Positions 16,916 through 25,969 of a stretch of 64,000 bases of DNA are shown piece after piece. Source of the DNA: Lawsonibacter hominis (GTDB lineage Bacteria; Bacillota; Clostridia; Oscillospirales; Oscillospiraceae). Location of the stretch: contig NZ_JACOPP010000001.1 in the NCBI RefSeq assembly GCF_014287895.1, positions 62,001 through 126,000 on the forward strand, read 5' to 3'. The notes under the pieces were generated by a model. It was not told where the DNA came from. It did no database searches and saw only the letters and a list, made by a program, of their open reading frames with translations. Each line of letters begins with the position of its first letter. Position 1 is the stretch's first letter. The position numbers and the translations under genes were made by a program.

Positions 16916-17332
16916 ATGATGAAGTCAAAAAAAATTAAATGCCCATACTGTCACGCCAACGCTTCGCTTCGCCCCGCTAGTGTTGTATATGGGCACAACC
17001 GGCGCTCTCAGGGAAAATTTCTCTATCTCTGTGATCGCTGGCCTGCCTGTGACGCTTATGTGAGCGCCCATGATCGGACGCACCTGCCCATGGGTGTCTT
17101 AGCCAATGGTGATCTGCGACACAAACGGATTCTGGCGCACCAGGCGCTTCGTCAGCTGCAACAGAGCCGGAACATGGAAAAATGGGAGGTCTATATCTGG
17201 CTACAGGCCAAATTGGGCTTAAACGAGCACCAGGCTCACATTGGACAATTTTCTGATTGGATGTGCGATGAAGTGATTTGTCTGTGCAAACAGGCGTCTG
17301 GCCCTCCCGCCGACATGAAGGCGGCAGCCTGA
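16916..17332 (+). CDS. DUF3268-type zinc-finger protein
   Basis: A 138-residue protein opening with MMKSKKIKCPYCHANASL and continuing through YLCDRWPACDAYVS, so two Cys pairs form a zinc ribbon like that in DUF3268 proteins and topoisomerase C-termini. The rest is helical. RBS GAGGTGATG precedes ATG 16916. Its stop TGA overlaps a possible ATG start (17332) of the sigma-like gene. Families with this finger are common in conjugative elements. Confidence 0.72.
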   Translation: MMKSKKIKCPYCHANASLRPASVVYGHNRRSQGKFLYLCDRWPACDAYVSAHDRTHLPMGVLANGDLRHKRILAHQALRQLQQSRNMEKWEVYIWLQAKLGLNEHQAHIGQFSDWMCDEVICLCKQASGPPADMKAAA

Positions 17333-17346
17333 TGGGGGGCGAAAAT

Positions 17347-17922
17347 ATGAATAGCCTAACGAAAGCACAACAGGAACTCGTTTCACAGAATCTGCCTGTG
17401 GTACATTGGGTGATTTGTGACTATATCCATGTCAATCCCACCATTTGCGGCCTGGAGTATAGCGATTTGTTTCAAGAGGGATGCCTCTGGCTCTGCAAAG
17501 CTGCAGCCACTTATAAGGATGACGGGCGGGCACAATTTTCCACCTACGCCAAAACAGTCGTAAAAAACGGTCTCTTATCCTACTGTAGAAAGGTATGCAA
17601 TCACCGGAGCCATTTCAGCCGTCTTATCATTGGCGAGCATGGCGAGTTGGCGGCAGACGGTGAGGCGTTGGAACCGCAGGCCGATGATTTTGATGCTCAT
17701 ATGTCCCTGGTAGAAACACTGTCGCTCCTGGAGGCCAGCAAACAGGAATATGACGGTGTAACCAGACTCGGTATTGAGGCGCTTGCTCTTAAACTACAAG
17801 GGATGCGGGTCACAGATATTGCGGAAATCTATCGTGTGCCTCCTTCCCATGTAGGCGCCTGGATCTCTCGCTCTGCGACCAAGCTGCGCTGTGATCCCCG
17901 CTTTTTGGCAAGTCTGCTTTGA
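17347..17922 (+). CDS. Sigma-70-like factor
   Basis: About 191 residues with a region-2-like segment (SDLFQEGCLWLCKAAATY, FSTYAKTVVKNGLLSYCRK) and a C-terminal helix-turn-helix (GMRVTDIAEIYRVPPSHVGA) followed by a basic helix. This fits a small alternative sigma factor or sigma-derived regulator of the element. ATG 17347 (GGGGGGC upstream) is preferred; ATG 17332 is possible and overlaps the preceding stop. Confidence 0.72.
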   Translation: MNSLTKAQQELVSQNLPVVHWVICDYIHVNPTICGLEYSDLFQEGCLWLCKAAATYKDDGRAQFSTYAKTVVKNGLLSYCRKVCNHRSHFSRLIIGEHGELAADGEALEPQADDFDAHMSLVETLSLLEASKQEYDGVTRLGIEALALKLQGMRVTDIAEIYRVPPSHVGAWISRSATKLRCDPRFLASLL

Positions 17923-17982
17923 GTCTGTTGAAAACCGCGGTCATACAGCAGTAAAGGATATTTAAAAGGAGGTTTTGAAGCT

Positions 17983-18684
17983 ATGGAATTAAAAAAGCTG
18001 TATACTGCGGTCGGCCGTCTGGAGCGGGAGTCCAACGGGTGCGGACATTCCTGCCCGGTCATTGTGCTTGGTGGGGAGCGATACATGGTGGATATGCAGG
18101 AAATGGTCGTGTGGACTGCACTGAACTGGCGGATCTCCAAATGGGATGATATTTCCTGCCAGTGTGACAGGTTGGCCTCCTCCCTGGGCGGATGTGTTGC
18201 CCGTCCCTGGGATGCCTGCGTCAACCGTTTGCTCATCCGCGGCCTTCTGGTATCCGGATGCGGCGAAACAGAATTCGATGCATTGTACGACCTGCTCAGC
18301 TCTCTTGGGGTCATCCCCACCAATGGCTCCGCATTTGTACGCGGCGTGTCCGCTGCCAAGCTGGTACTCAGCCGGCGGATAACGATGAAGCAGGCTATGA
18401 AGCTATTCCATAAAGACCGCCGGACTGATTATGAATCCCGTGTAATGAGGCTGACCCATCAGGCGCTTCTTTCCACCGCCGAAATCATCAAATGTGTGGA
18501 GCAGGATGTCTTCTCTCTCCCCAGTGAACAGGTCCTGATGGAAAAGGTGTACGGTGACAGCGAGACCACCTGCCAGAATATCGCCAGCATGATGAAGAAC
18601 AGCCGGAGCAGTCAGGCTGTCACGCTGGCCGTGGCCAACCTGTACCTGCGTCAGCAAATCATTTTTGAAAGGATCAGCACATGA
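17983..18684 (+). CDS. Hypothetical protein, possibly helix-turn-helix
   Basis: A 233-residue soluble protein with RBS AAGGAGG. The middle (residues about 45-110) looks like a small helical DNA-binding domain, followed by a helical C-terminal half (QAMKLFHKDRRTDYESRV). It overlaps the next gene by 4 bases. I do not recognise the family. Confidence 0.55.
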   Translation: MELKKLYTAVGRLERESNGCGHSCPVIVLGGERYMVDMQEMVVWTALNWRISKWDDISCQCDRLASSLGGCVARPWDACVNRLLIRGLLVSGCGETEFDALYDLLSSLGVIPTNGSAFVRGVSAAKLVLSRRITMKQAMKLFHKDRRTDYESRVMRLTHQALLSTAEIIKCVEQDVFSLPSEQVLMEKVYGDSETTCQNIASMMKNSRSSQAVTLAVANLYLRQQIIFERIST

Positions 18685-19160
18685 AAAAACAATGGGATCA
18701 ATTCCCCTTTGTGCTGCGGCGTAAGATTCTACTGACCGCTTTGGCCGGGCTTGCCAGCCTCGCTGTCAGTCTCGTAATTTTTACCGCAACCACAGATCAC
18801 ATCCTTCTGGCATTGGGCGGAATTATTTTCATCGCTTCGCTGGTGTTGAGCGGAAGCCTGTGGAGCACCGCCGCTTGTGGCCGGTATGAAGTAGTCGAAG
18901 GAGTTTGTACCAGTGTCACAGCCCCCGCATTGCATCGTTATCGCAAGGTACAGTTAGTAGATGCCCAAGGCGCAGAAACCACTCTGCTTTTGAGCAAAGC
19001 TTCCAGGTTTCGGATTGGTTCCCACTACAGATTCTATTTCCAGACGGGGAGCCGTCCCGCAGTTGGAAATGACTACCTGGACGCAGCCCTTTCTACCAAT
19101 AGTTTTCTGGGGTATGAAGAGCTTGAAACGACTTCCTCTGCGGATGAAAACCTTGAATAA
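18681..19160 (+). CDS. Small membrane protein with two membrane helices
   Basis: A 159-residue protein with two N-terminal membrane helices (residues about 14-32 and 36-56) and a C-terminal beta-rich domain of about 90 residues with no motif I recognise. It is coupled to the preceding gene by a 4-base overlap. It ends in front of an intrinsic terminator. Confidence 0.55.
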   Translation: MKKQWDQFPFVLRRKILLTALAGLASLAVSLVIFTATTDHILLALGGIIFIASLVLSGSLWSTAACGRYEVVEGVCTSVTAPALHRYRKVQLVDAQGAETTLLLSKASRFRIGSHYRFYFQTGSRPAVGNDYLDAALSTNSFLGYEELETTSSADENLE

Positions 19161-19180
19161 GAACCCACAGAATAAGGAAA

Positions 19181-19222
19181 AAGCTGCGGTGCCGTTCAAA
19201 CCGTTATGGTGCCGCAGTTTTT
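19181..19222 (+). terminator. Intrinsic terminator
   Basis: CTGCGGTGCC pairs with GGTGCCGCAG (10 bp with two G-U pairs; AAG/TTT extends it), followed by TTTTTGC. Confidence 0.75.
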
Positions 19223-19311
19223 GCTTGCCTTTTCAAATTTAATCTGCATTGCAGAAAAGTGAAAATACTTCCCTATTTAATAAGCGGAACATCAAAAAGG
19301 AGGTTTCGCCA

Positions 19312-19917
19312 ATGCACAAGCCACACACCATTGAGCAATACAAAATCCAGCAATTTCTGGATGCCAATTTTGCCATGGAACATTTTCTGGTATCTCCGCT
19401 TTCCCGAATGTCTCTTCTTCTGGAGGACAAGACCGGCGAACAGATTGCTTTTGGATTTTTGGATAATGAAGTCCAAGAAATCCCGATCCCTCCGCCGGCA
19501 AAACCGGAAGATGTGAAGGCCTTTCTCCAAGCTTTCCGTGCGCTTGATCCAAAGCCGAAGCTGCATTCCTTTGAAGATGTCACGCGCTGGTGGTTAAGTC
19601 ATCCGAATCCTTTGACCTACCAGCAGGCCCTGTGCCTGTCGGACGAACTCTATCGCCGCTTTCTCTCCCGCCCAATGCTCCGGGAAGAAGATTGCTGCCG
19701 GCTGGCCGCCTCCGGCCTTGTAACCGAGGAAGAATACCAGGACATTCAGCTCTGGTTCTTTGACGAGGGCAAAAACTACTGCTGGCTGGGTCCCCTTGGA
19801 GTGGATGGCACCGGAAACATTTACGGTTTGACAATTCACTATGGCAAAACTTATGCCAGAAGATTGAAGTTTTACCTGCTGGATGACTACTATCGTTACA
19901 TGAACCACATGTTGTAA
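19312..19917 (+). CDS. Hypothetical protein
   Basis: A 201-residue soluble protein with RBS AAGGAGG and ATG 19312. It is acidic and rich in Leu, Tyr and Trp, with no membrane segment or metal cluster. The C-terminal half (ENPLTYQQALCLSDELYRRF-type region, DEGKNYCWLG) has the look of the small accessory proteins of this array. No family is recognised. Confidence 0.5.
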   Translation: MHKPHTIEQYKIQQFLDANFAMEHFLVSPLSRMSLLLEDKTGEQIAFGFLDNEVQEIPIPPPAKPEDVKAFLQAFRALDPKPKLHSFEDVTRWWLSHPNPLTYQQALCLSDELYRRFLSRPMLREEDCCRLAASGLVTEEEYQDIQLWFFDEGKNYCWLGPLGVDGTGNIYGLTIHYGKTYARRLKFYLLDDYYRYMNHML

Positions 19918-19956
19918 GTCGCCGCGCAAAAATATCTATATATAGAATTATACCAC

Positions 19957-19985
19957 TTGACATACACAAGATATAGTGTTACACT
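19957..19985 (+). promoter_or_regulatory. Strong promoter of the ssb operon
   Basis: Consensus -35 TTGACA (19957-19962), 17-nt spacer, -10 TACACT (19980-19985). It leaves an untranslated leader of about 190 bases before ssb. A 12-base inverted repeat (19933-19944 and 20145-20156, TATCTATATATA and its complement) flanks the leader. Confidence 0.65.
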
Positions 19986-20186
19986 TACCTTGTAATTGAT
20001 TTTTGTGCACTTCCCATATGGGATACAGACCGAAGTTCTGTACCGCAGGCCAAAAGCCTGCATTGCACACGCTGTTAAGTTTGTATGCAAGTGTCAGTGG
20101 TATCTCCGCGCCCATTTTGTGGCCGGATTGCTGCTGGCACTTTTTATATATAGATAGTAACGCCAAAGGCGAAGAAAGGAAGTGTT

Positions 20187-20594
20187 ATGGCACAGATCCA
20201 TGTATTTGGCCGAGTCATGCATGATCTTGTTCCCAAAGAAGGCCAGACAAAACAACCGTATGTCTGCTTTGACCTTATGGAGCGAAACGGCGGTAACCAG
20301 CCAGACTTTTATCAGGTATGGGCCCGTGGCGACGCTGTTGCCAGGCTCATGAAGCTCAAGGTCAGAAAGGGCAGCATGATCTGGCTCACCGGATCGCAAA
20401 AACTGGTGGATGTCCGCCAAAAGGACGGAAGCACGGTCAAGAAGCTGAAAGTATGGTTGACTGACTTTGGCTACCTTCCCGGACAAACCTCCAGAGCAAA
20501 GCCGGAATGTGATCAGAATGGCTCCGACCAAGCGGAGACTGTTCCTGCACCCGCAGAGGTGATGGACGGTGACCGCGAACCCCTGCCGGGATAA
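20187..20594 (+). CDS. ssb: Single-stranded DNA-binding protein
   Basis: A 135-residue OB-fold protein. The N-terminal pattern MAQIHVFGRVMHD, the strand YVCFDLMER, and VRKGSMIWLTGSQKLVD followed by VWLTDFGYLPG match the SSB core. The C-terminus is short and Pro-rich and lacks the acidic DDDIPF tip of chromosomal SSB, so it is an element-type protein. It would coat single-stranded DNA during transfer or replication. RBS AAGGAAG; own promoter and strong terminator. Confidence 0.85.
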   Translation: MAQIHVFGRVMHDLVPKEGQTKQPYVCFDLMERNGGNQPDFYQVWARGDAVARLMKLKVRKGSMIWLTGSQKLVDVRQKDGSTVKKLKVWLTDFGYLPGQTSRAKPECDQNGSDQAETVPAPAEVMDGDREPLPG

Positions 20595-20608
20595 GTACCG
20601 GCACCTCA

Positions 20609-20667
20609 GAGGGACCGTATCAAGTTTTCAGAATGGACTGAAAAACTTGGTGCGGTCCCTCTTTTTT
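20609..20667 (+). terminator. Strong intrinsic terminator after ssb
   Basis: GAGGGACCG and CGGTCCCTC form the base of a long stem, extended by CAAGTTTT/AAAACTTG, followed by TTTTTTGTTTT. Confidence 0.92.
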
Positions 20668-20704
20668 GTTTTCAGGCAAAATTTACAGGAAGGACGGCAA
20701 AAAA

Positions 20705-21520
20705 ATGAGTAACGACAAAGGACTTTTGATCGGCAGCATCACCATTCTGATTGGTGCTGTTATCGCCATCATGGCTCTGGTGCGCGGACCGTGGCAGGCT
20801 TGGCTGCTGATTGGGGTATTCACCCTCTGGGGGCTTTGGGTCGTACTGATCCTCCTGCTCCCCTATATGCAGCAGGCCAAACGCCGCCGGCAGCGCCAGC
20901 AGCGGGAACGGCAACTTCATGCCGAAGGCGTTAGTCAGAGCACATTTCAGGTCCCGGAACTGGAGGAACCAATTTCGGATGATCTGCTGCTCCGCTACGC
21001 AAATCACCGCATCCTGACCTACCTGCGCTCCTCGTATGCAAACGCCTGCTTTGAGTGGTGCGAACCCAAGCCGACCGAGCTGATCCGCACCAATGGTACC
21101 GGACGCATCCGACTTTACAATGTGGATGATTTTGACCATGCGGACATCACCTTCGGCAAGGACGCAGCTATTCGCTGCGATCTGCTCCGGATCGTACCGC
21201 TGTCCAAGACTGAAACAGGGGCAGACGACCCGAACAATATTCCGCCCAACAAGCAGCCAATCGATCCGCGCATCTGGTATGAAAACAGCGGACGCACGGT
21301 TTTGGAGGCACTAGTGGCGGATTTGAACTCTCGTGGCCACAGCAAGCTCACTCTGCGTGAAAACGGCGATATCTGCATTCAGCAGGGTGAGGAGTTGGTG
21401 CCGCAGGAACACCTCTCCAACTTTCCGGCGAAGGTCTACTGGCCCCGTCTGGTGGAAGTATTTGAGAGCAATGGTCTTTCTGCCGAAACAACGGCGCAGG
21501 GCATTCAGGTCTCCTGGTAA
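20705..21520 (+). CDS. Membrane protein with a cytoplasmic domain
   Basis: A 271-residue protein with two membrane helices (residues about 6-24 and 32-55), a very basic juxtamembrane segment (KRRRQRQQRERQL), then a soluble domain of about 200 residues with no motif I recognise. The start at ATG 20705 follows GGAAGG. It could tether a DNA-processing function to the membrane (inference). Confidence 0.6.
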   Translation: MSNDKGLLIGSITILIGAVIAIMALVRGPWQAWLLIGVFTLWGLWVVLILLLPYMQQAKRRRQRQQRERQLHAEGVSQSTFQVPELEEPISDDLLLRYANHRILTYLRSSYANACFEWCEPKPTELIRTNGTGRIRLYNVDDFDHADITFGKDAAIRCDLLRIVPLSKTETGADDPNNIPPNKQPIDPRIWYENSGRTVLEALVADLNSRGHSKLTLRENGDICIQQGEELVPQEHLSNFPAKVYWPRLVEVFESNGLSAETTAQGIQVSW

Positions 21521-21553
21521 GCACCATCATACAAAGAAGGGAGTGAAAACACA

Positions 21554-22627
21554 ATGAAATCCGGGATAAGCCTTGTTGAGATGGCAAAGGAGATCCAGCG
21601 TCAGGCCGAACTGAAGGCCGATTATATGATGGATACCCGAAGCCTCCGTCTGGAGCCTTTTGGCTCGGACTTATATCTCAATGCCTATACCCCGTCTGGC
21701 GAGATGGCTGTGGAGCCGCTGGAGATCAATGCCATCGCCCACAGGCAGATCGGCACCCATCTGAAGATCCCGGCGGCCTACTACGACAAGATGCTGACAC
21801 AGCATCCCCAGCTGCTTTCGGAAAATGTGAACGCCTGGTTCGAGCGTGAGCCCGCTGTACGCTTAGTCCGCACTATTGGCGGCACCGCCCGGGCATTCCT
21901 TAGCAACCGCTACCGGCGTATCGACAATCTGGATATTGCCGGCATCGTTCTTCCTGTCCTGCAGGATATGGAAGGGATGCACTTTGAAAGCTGCCAGCTC
22001 ACCGAAAGCCGTATGTATATCAAGGTGGTGAATACCCGGCTGCAAGCAGAGGTCTCTCCCGGCGATATCGTCCAGTCAGGCATCATCATCAGCAACAGCG
22101 AGGTGGGGCTTGGCTCGGTGAATATCCAGCCGTTGGTCTACCGTCTGGTGTGCAGCAATGGCATGGTGGTCAACGACGCCCAGACGCGCCGCAACCATGT
22201 TGGCCGTGTCAACGAGGCCACGGAGAATTATCAGCTATACTCCGATAAGACGCTGGAAGCCGATGATAAGGCGTTTGCCATGAAGATTCAGGATACGGTA
22301 CGGGCCGTGGTGGATGAGGTGCGTTTCACTCAGGTGGTCAACCTGATGAAAGATGCCAAAGACGCCCGGATGAATACCGCGGATGTTCCTGGTGTCGTCA
22401 AGCTGGTCAGCAGAGACTTTCATATCACGGAAGAAGAAAGCTCCGGTGTGCTGCAGCGGCTGATTGAAGGAAACGATCTGACGCTGTATGGCTTGTCCAA
22501 CGCAGTGACCCGCCACAGCCAGGATGTCGAGGACTATGACAGAGCCACCGCTCTGGAGGGCATCGGCTACAACATTCTTTCCATGCCGGCAAGGCAGTGG
22601 AGCCGTATCAATCAGATGGCCGCCTGA
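21554..22627 (+). CDS. DUF932-family protein
   Basis: A 357-residue protein of the phage/plasmid-like DUF932 family. The recognisable segments are INAIAHRQIGTHLKIPAAYYD, TARAFLSNRYRRIDNLDI and VYRLVCSNGMVV. Members are frequent on phages, plasmids and conjugative elements; their molecular function is not settled. RBS AAGAAGGGAG. The next gene starts 38 bases later, so they form an operon. Confidence 0.85.
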   Translation: MKSGISLVEMAKEIQRQAELKADYMMDTRSLRLEPFGSDLYLNAYTPSGEMAVEPLEINAIAHRQIGTHLKIPAAYYDKMLTQHPQLLSENVNAWFEREPAVRLVRTIGGTARAFLSNRYRRIDNLDIAGIVLPVLQDMEGMHFESCQLTESRMYIKVVNTRLQAEVSPGDIVQSGIIISNSEVGLGSVNIQPLVYRLVCSNGMVVNDAQTRRNHVGRVNEATENYQLYSDKTLEADDKAFAMKIQDTVRAVVDEVRFTQVVNLMKDAKDARMNTADVPGVVKLVSRDFHITEEESSGVLQRLIEGNDLTLYGLSNAVTRHSQDVEDYDRATALEGIGYNILSMPARQWSRINQMAA

Positions 22628-22665
22628 GTGGCTGCCAACCAGTCAATTCTAAGGAGGAACGAACT

Positions 22666-23511
22666 ATGTACGAACAGAACACTTCCATGATGAACATTCC
22701 CGAGCAGAACGCTTTCCTGCTTCCCGCCATGGTAGAGGGCGACTTCAGCAGCGAGGAGATCGCGGAGGATGCCGACGGTCTGCAGATGATGAGTTTCCAG
22801 CGGGTGAAGATTCCCGCCGGCGGCCAGTTGCAGTTCGAGATCCCCACCGAGGACCCGGACAATCCGGACTATGCCCGGACGCTGGAGGGCGTGATTCTCT
22901 ATAATCACGCCGCCTGCACCCTCTGGCCGGAAGGCAGCGAGTATGACGAGGACACCAAGCCTCTCTGCTCCTCTGTGGACGGCAAGACGGGAATTGGTGA
23001 ACCTGGCGGCGCCTGCGCCACTTGCCCGATGAACGAGTATGGCTCGGCCCGAGACGGTGGACGTGGCAAGGCGTGCAAGAATATGCGGGACATCTACCTG
23101 CTGCGCAGCGGCGAGTATATGCCTCTGCTGATCTCGCTCCCGCCCACCAGCATCAAGCCGTTCAAAGAGTTTCTGAACAGAGCCTTTGTCTACCGGCGGC
23201 GTGCCACCTATGGCAGCCTGGTGCAGATCTCGCTGAAGAAGGAAAACAACGGCAGCAACGACTACAGCGTTGCCGCCTTCCGTCTCGTGCGCGACTTCCA
23301 GGGCGAGGAGTTGAGTCAGATCCGTGCCTATGCCAATGGCTTCAAGGAGCAGATCAAGCTCATCAACATCCAGCGGGCCCTGATTAACGAAGAGCAGCGC
23401 ACCAACGACTGCGAGTATGAGATCCCCGCATCCGCCACCAAAGCTGCAAATCCTGATGGGAGCTATGCGGTCGGAGCGATCAACGGCGACTACGAAAAGC
23501 TGCCGGCATAA
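22666..23511 (+). CDS. Phage/element-type protein with a Cys cluster
   Basis: A 281-residue protein with RBS AAGGAGGAACG. A four-Cys cluster, CATCPMNEYGSARDGGRGKA followed by CKNMRDIYLL near residues 120-150, looks like a zinc-binding insertion. The C-terminal third is helical. It follows DUF932, and in mobile elements such proteins often accompany recombination or SSB genes. Function is unknown. Confidence 0.6.
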   Translation: MYEQNTSMMNIPEQNAFLLPAMVEGDFSSEEIAEDADGLQMMSFQRVKIPAGGQLQFEIPTEDPDNPDYARTLEGVILYNHAACTLWPEGSEYDEDTKPLCSSVDGKTGIGEPGGACATCPMNEYGSARDGGRGKACKNMRDIYLLRSGEYMPLLISLPPTSIKPFKEFLNRAFVYRRRATYGSLVQISLKKENNGSNDYSVAAFRLVRDFQGEELSQIRAYANGFKEQIKLINIQRALINEEQRTNDCEYEIPASATKAANPDGSYAVGAINGDYEKLPA

Positions 23512-23550
23512 TGGATTTTCTGCGGGCATAACCGCATGACATGTCATCAA

Positions 23551-23589
23551 GGGATACCTCTGGCTCACGCCGGGGGTATTCCTTTTTTT
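23551..23589 (+). terminator. Intrinsic terminator
   Basis: An imperfect stem GGGATACCTC / GGGGGTATTCC followed by seven T residues, after the DUF932 operon. Confidence 0.75.
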
Positions 23590-23612
23590 GTTTTAGACTG
23601 GAGGAAATATAT

Positions 23613-24152
23613 ATGTTGTGTGAAGTACCGTTAACAAAGGAACAGCAAGAGTTTGCCGCCGAACATCACGGCCTGGTTTATAAATTTCTGAATGATAACC
23701 ATCTCTCTGAAGACGAATTTTATGACGTGGTTATTTTTCCCTATTTAACTGCAGTCCGGGATTACTGTAACAGTTCGTCTGCTCAGAAATACTCGTTCAG
23801 CACCATTGCCATGAGGCAAATGAAATTTCGGTTATGTGATTATTTTCGGGCTCAAGAGCGTCACAAACGAAATGCCGAAATCCTCAGCATCCACCTTGGC
23901 CTGTATCCCGACGGCACTCCTTTGGAAGATACACTGGCGGTGCAGGACAAACTGATGCAGGAATTCGAGATGGGCCAGCTGCTCCATGATCTGGCTGGTC
24001 GCATTTCCAGACAGCAGATGAACATTGTCCGTATGAAAGGTTGCGGCTATGGCGTACGAGAGATTGCCAAAAGCGAAAAGCTCCCTGTCCGGTGTATCAA
24101 AGATCTTCTTGAGGAAGCCCATGTGGTGTTTTGGGAACTCTGCCGCGAGTAA
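23613..24152 (+). CDS. Sigma-70-like regulatory protein
   Basis: A 179-residue protein with a sigma region-2-like N-terminus (EFYDVVIFPYLTAVRDYC, YSFSTIAMRQMKFRLCDYFR) and a C-terminal helix-turn-helix (GCGYGVREIAKSEKLPVRCI). It resembles the sigma-like protein at 17347 and is the second of three in the window. The start at ATG 23613 follows GGAGG with 9 nt spacing. Confidence 0.65.
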   Translation: MLCEVPLTKEQQEFAAEHHGLVYKFLNDNHLSEDEFYDVVIFPYLTAVRDYCNSSSAQKYSFSTIAMRQMKFRLCDYFRAQERHKRNAEILSIHLGLYPDGTPLEDTLAVQDKLMQEFEMGQLLHDLAGRISRQQMNIVRMKGCGYGVREIAKSEKLPVRCIKDLLEEAHVVFWELCRE

Positions 24153-24200
24153 TCTGCCCCGGCGGGAAATCAAAATCATTTTGAATGGAGGTCGAATACT

Positions 24201-24446
24201 ATGACGAAATCGAAGAAATCCATTGCGATGCACGGAACGCTTCTGTGCCCGCTGGTTCTGGGCCACTGCGCTTTTCTGCGTGCCAACGGCACCACCTACC
24301 GCACCTCGACCGTCGTGGCGATCCACGAGCAGTCGGCGGATATGATCCATTTTGAGACGCTCAATTCCGACTACTACCTCTCTATGGACCCTTTCCCGAT
24401 GGCGGCCGTCTTCCCGGCTTATACGGCCCTGGCCGCGTGCGCGTAG
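24201..24446 (+). CDS. Small hypothetical protein
   Basis: An 81-residue protein with RBS ATGGAGG. It has a compact beta-rich look (TTYRTSTVVAIHEQSADMIH), no membrane segment and no motif. It is monocistronic between two terminators. Confidence 0.55.
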   Translation: MTKSKKSIAMHGTLLCPLVLGHCAFLRANGTTYRTSTVVAIHEQSADMIHFETLNSDYYLSMDPFPMAAVFPAYTALAACA

Positions 24447-24482
24447 AATTCAACAAGTAAGGGGCCACGCCCCATAAGTCTC

Positions 24483-24520
24483 GGCCGTGGCAGGCGTCTT
24501 TGTCTGCCGCGGCCTTTTTT
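24483..24520 (+). terminator. Intrinsic terminator
   Basis: GGCCGTGGCAG pairs with CTGCCGCGGCC (one G-U), followed by TTTTTT. Confidence 0.88.
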
Positions 24521-24533
24521 ATGGAGGAATACG

Positions 24534-25220
24534 ATGGAAGATCAATCCAAAACCCTTGCCGTGTCGGTACGAGCAAAGGAGTTCGTTTCATATCACTGCA
24601 GTTGCTGCGGTCATTGCTGCCGTCATATTGAAAATTGCGTGATGGTTGAGAGCCTGGATGCCTACCGGATGGCTAAGCACCTGCGTAACCAGCATTGCGG
24701 TATCAGCAGCACGGACGATGTGCTGCTCCGATACTGCGAACCCATGCCGCTTACCGATGAAGGTTATCCCATTTATGTACTCAAAACGGTCGGCGCAGAT
24801 GCCACTTGTATTTTTCTGCGCGAAAACCAGTGCAGCATCTATGCTGCCCGCCCTCGAACCTGCCGCCTTTACCCGTTCTCGGTGGGGCCTGGTGAGCGTG
24901 GACGGGATTTTGAATACTGCCTGTGCTTTGATGATAATCAGCAGCATCACTTCAACAGCAGAAAGGTATTGGTCAAAGACTGGCTGTACCACAACTTTCC
25001 CAAAGAGGACAAGGAATTTTTGAAGCAACAGTATCTGGTCATCCCAGAGATTGGCCGGCTGATGCACCGTATGCCGGAAGAAATGCGCCAAGCAGCTGTA
25101 TTCAAGATATTGTTCTATCACTACTATCATTTTGAGCTGGATCAGCCATTCCTGCCTCAGTACGATCAGAACAACCGCAGCTTGCTGAACGAGCTTCGCA
25201 AATTGGCTCCTTCAGAGTGA
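24534..25220 (+). CDS. YkgJ-family cysteine cluster protein
   Basis: A 228-residue protein with the YkgJ signature: CSCCGHCC near residue 22, then CIFLRENQCSIYAARPRTCR followed by LYPF. These Cys residues are thought to chelate zinc or iron. The RBS is GGAGG. It is the first gene of a three-gene run with the next two (11-base gap and 4-base overlap). The role in the element is unknown. Confidence 0.87.
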   Translation: MEDQSKTLAVSVRAKEFVSYHCSCCGHCCRHIENCVMVESLDAYRMAKHLRNQHCGISSTDDVLLRYCEPMPLTDEGYPIYVLKTVGADATCIFLRENQCSIYAARPRTCRLYPFSVGPGERGRDFEYCLCFDDNQQHHFNSRKVLVKDWLYHNFPKEDKEFLKQQYLVIPEIGRLMHRMPEEMRQAAVFKILFYHYYHFELDQPFLPQYDQNNRSLLNELRKLAPSE

Positions 25221-25230
25221 GGTGGTACCC

Positions 25231-25419
25231 GTGTTTTATGTGCTGGAGCATCTCTCGTCACAGAACGGTAACGGTCAACCGTGCCATCAATGGTTGCAAT
25301 ATGCCGTCTGCGGAAAGCATGAAATTTTGCAAAAGATCTGCCGAAGCCAGCGTCACCCGGAAGAATGGCGTGTGACACCACTGGCTGTAAGCACAGCAGA
25401 GAAAAGGAGCGTTGCATGA
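25231..25419 (+). CDS. 62-residue hypothetical protein
   Basis: The start at GTG 25231 has GAGGTGG at the right distance; GTG 25222 is too close to it. The gene overlaps the next one by 4 bases (ATGA), which supports translation. The protein is small and basic with two Cys residues and no recognised family. Confidence 0.5.
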   Translation: MFYVLEHLSSQNGNGQPCHQWLQYAVCGKHEILQKICRSQRHPEEWRVTPLAVSTAEKRSVA

Positions 25420-25859
25420 GTACAAATCAATATCAGGAGATGCGTAATCGCCAACAGGCGGAAATCAACGCATTCCCTATGTTCTTTGCGTTCAACAAAC
25501 AACAGTTTGCCGAAGGGATGCGCACACTGGGCCTCTCTCTTTCGGATACCTGCCAGATGTGCAGCATTTTCGGTGGCGGCTACTGCCGCAAAAGCGATGC
25601 TGCCAAACTGGATGAAATGCTTGCCCGACATCGCAAAGAGCTGGAAGATGCCATTTCCTCGGATAAAACGGGGAAAGGCTTTATATTCGATATGTTCCTA
25701 CAGGAATTGGAGAATCACGAGTATAGTTACACCGGCGATGTGCAGGAAGCATTGGATGCTTTGGGTATTACGCCCCAGTATATGGAGGCTATGCCGCAGT
25801 TGATGACAGGCCTCTCTCTGGCCTGCAATAAGGCTATGCAGCACGACTGTTTTGGCTGA
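25416..25859 (+). CDS. DUF7659-like protein
   Basis: A 147-residue protein whose pattern (MSTNQYQEMRNRQQAEINAF, FGGGYCRKSDAAKLDEML, KTGKGFIFDMFLQELENHEY) I recognise as the DUF7659-type family common on clostridial mobile elements. Function is unknown. It is translationally coupled to the preceding small gene. Confidence 0.7.
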   Translation: MSTNQYQEMRNRQQAEINAFPMFFAFNKQQFAEGMRTLGLSLSDTCQMCSIFGGGYCRKSDAAKLDEMLARHRKELEDAISSDKTGKGFIFDMFLQELENHEYSYTGDVQEALDALGITPQYMEAMPQLMTGLSLACNKAMQHDCFG

Positions 25860-25912
25860 TTTTCAGTATCTATTATGGATGGTCTATGACCTTATCAGAG
25901 GTCTCAATCAGT

Positions 25913-25943
25913 AACCACCGCAGCTTTTGTACCGTCGGTGGTT
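25913..25943 (+). terminator. Hairpin terminator
   Basis: AACCACCG / CGGTGGTT, an 8-bp perfect stem with a 15-nt loop, followed by CTTTC. It lies between two genes and shows that the next gene starts downstream of it. Confidence 0.55.
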
Positions 25944-25969
25944 CTTTCATTGACAGGAGGTACCAACCT

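Noticed and set aside
20003..20224. 73-codon frame in the ssb leader
   Set aside because: No RBS, overlaps the ssb start, and composition is not coding-like.
20187..24152. Prophage instead of conjugative element
   Set aside because: SSB and DUF932 also occur on phages, but no capsid, tail, terminase or lysis gene is present, and coupling-protein and pilus genes lie next door.
25886..25969. ATG 25886 as start of the gene at 25970
   Set aside because: It lies before a terminator-like hairpin and has no RBS, while TTG 25970 has AGGAGG.
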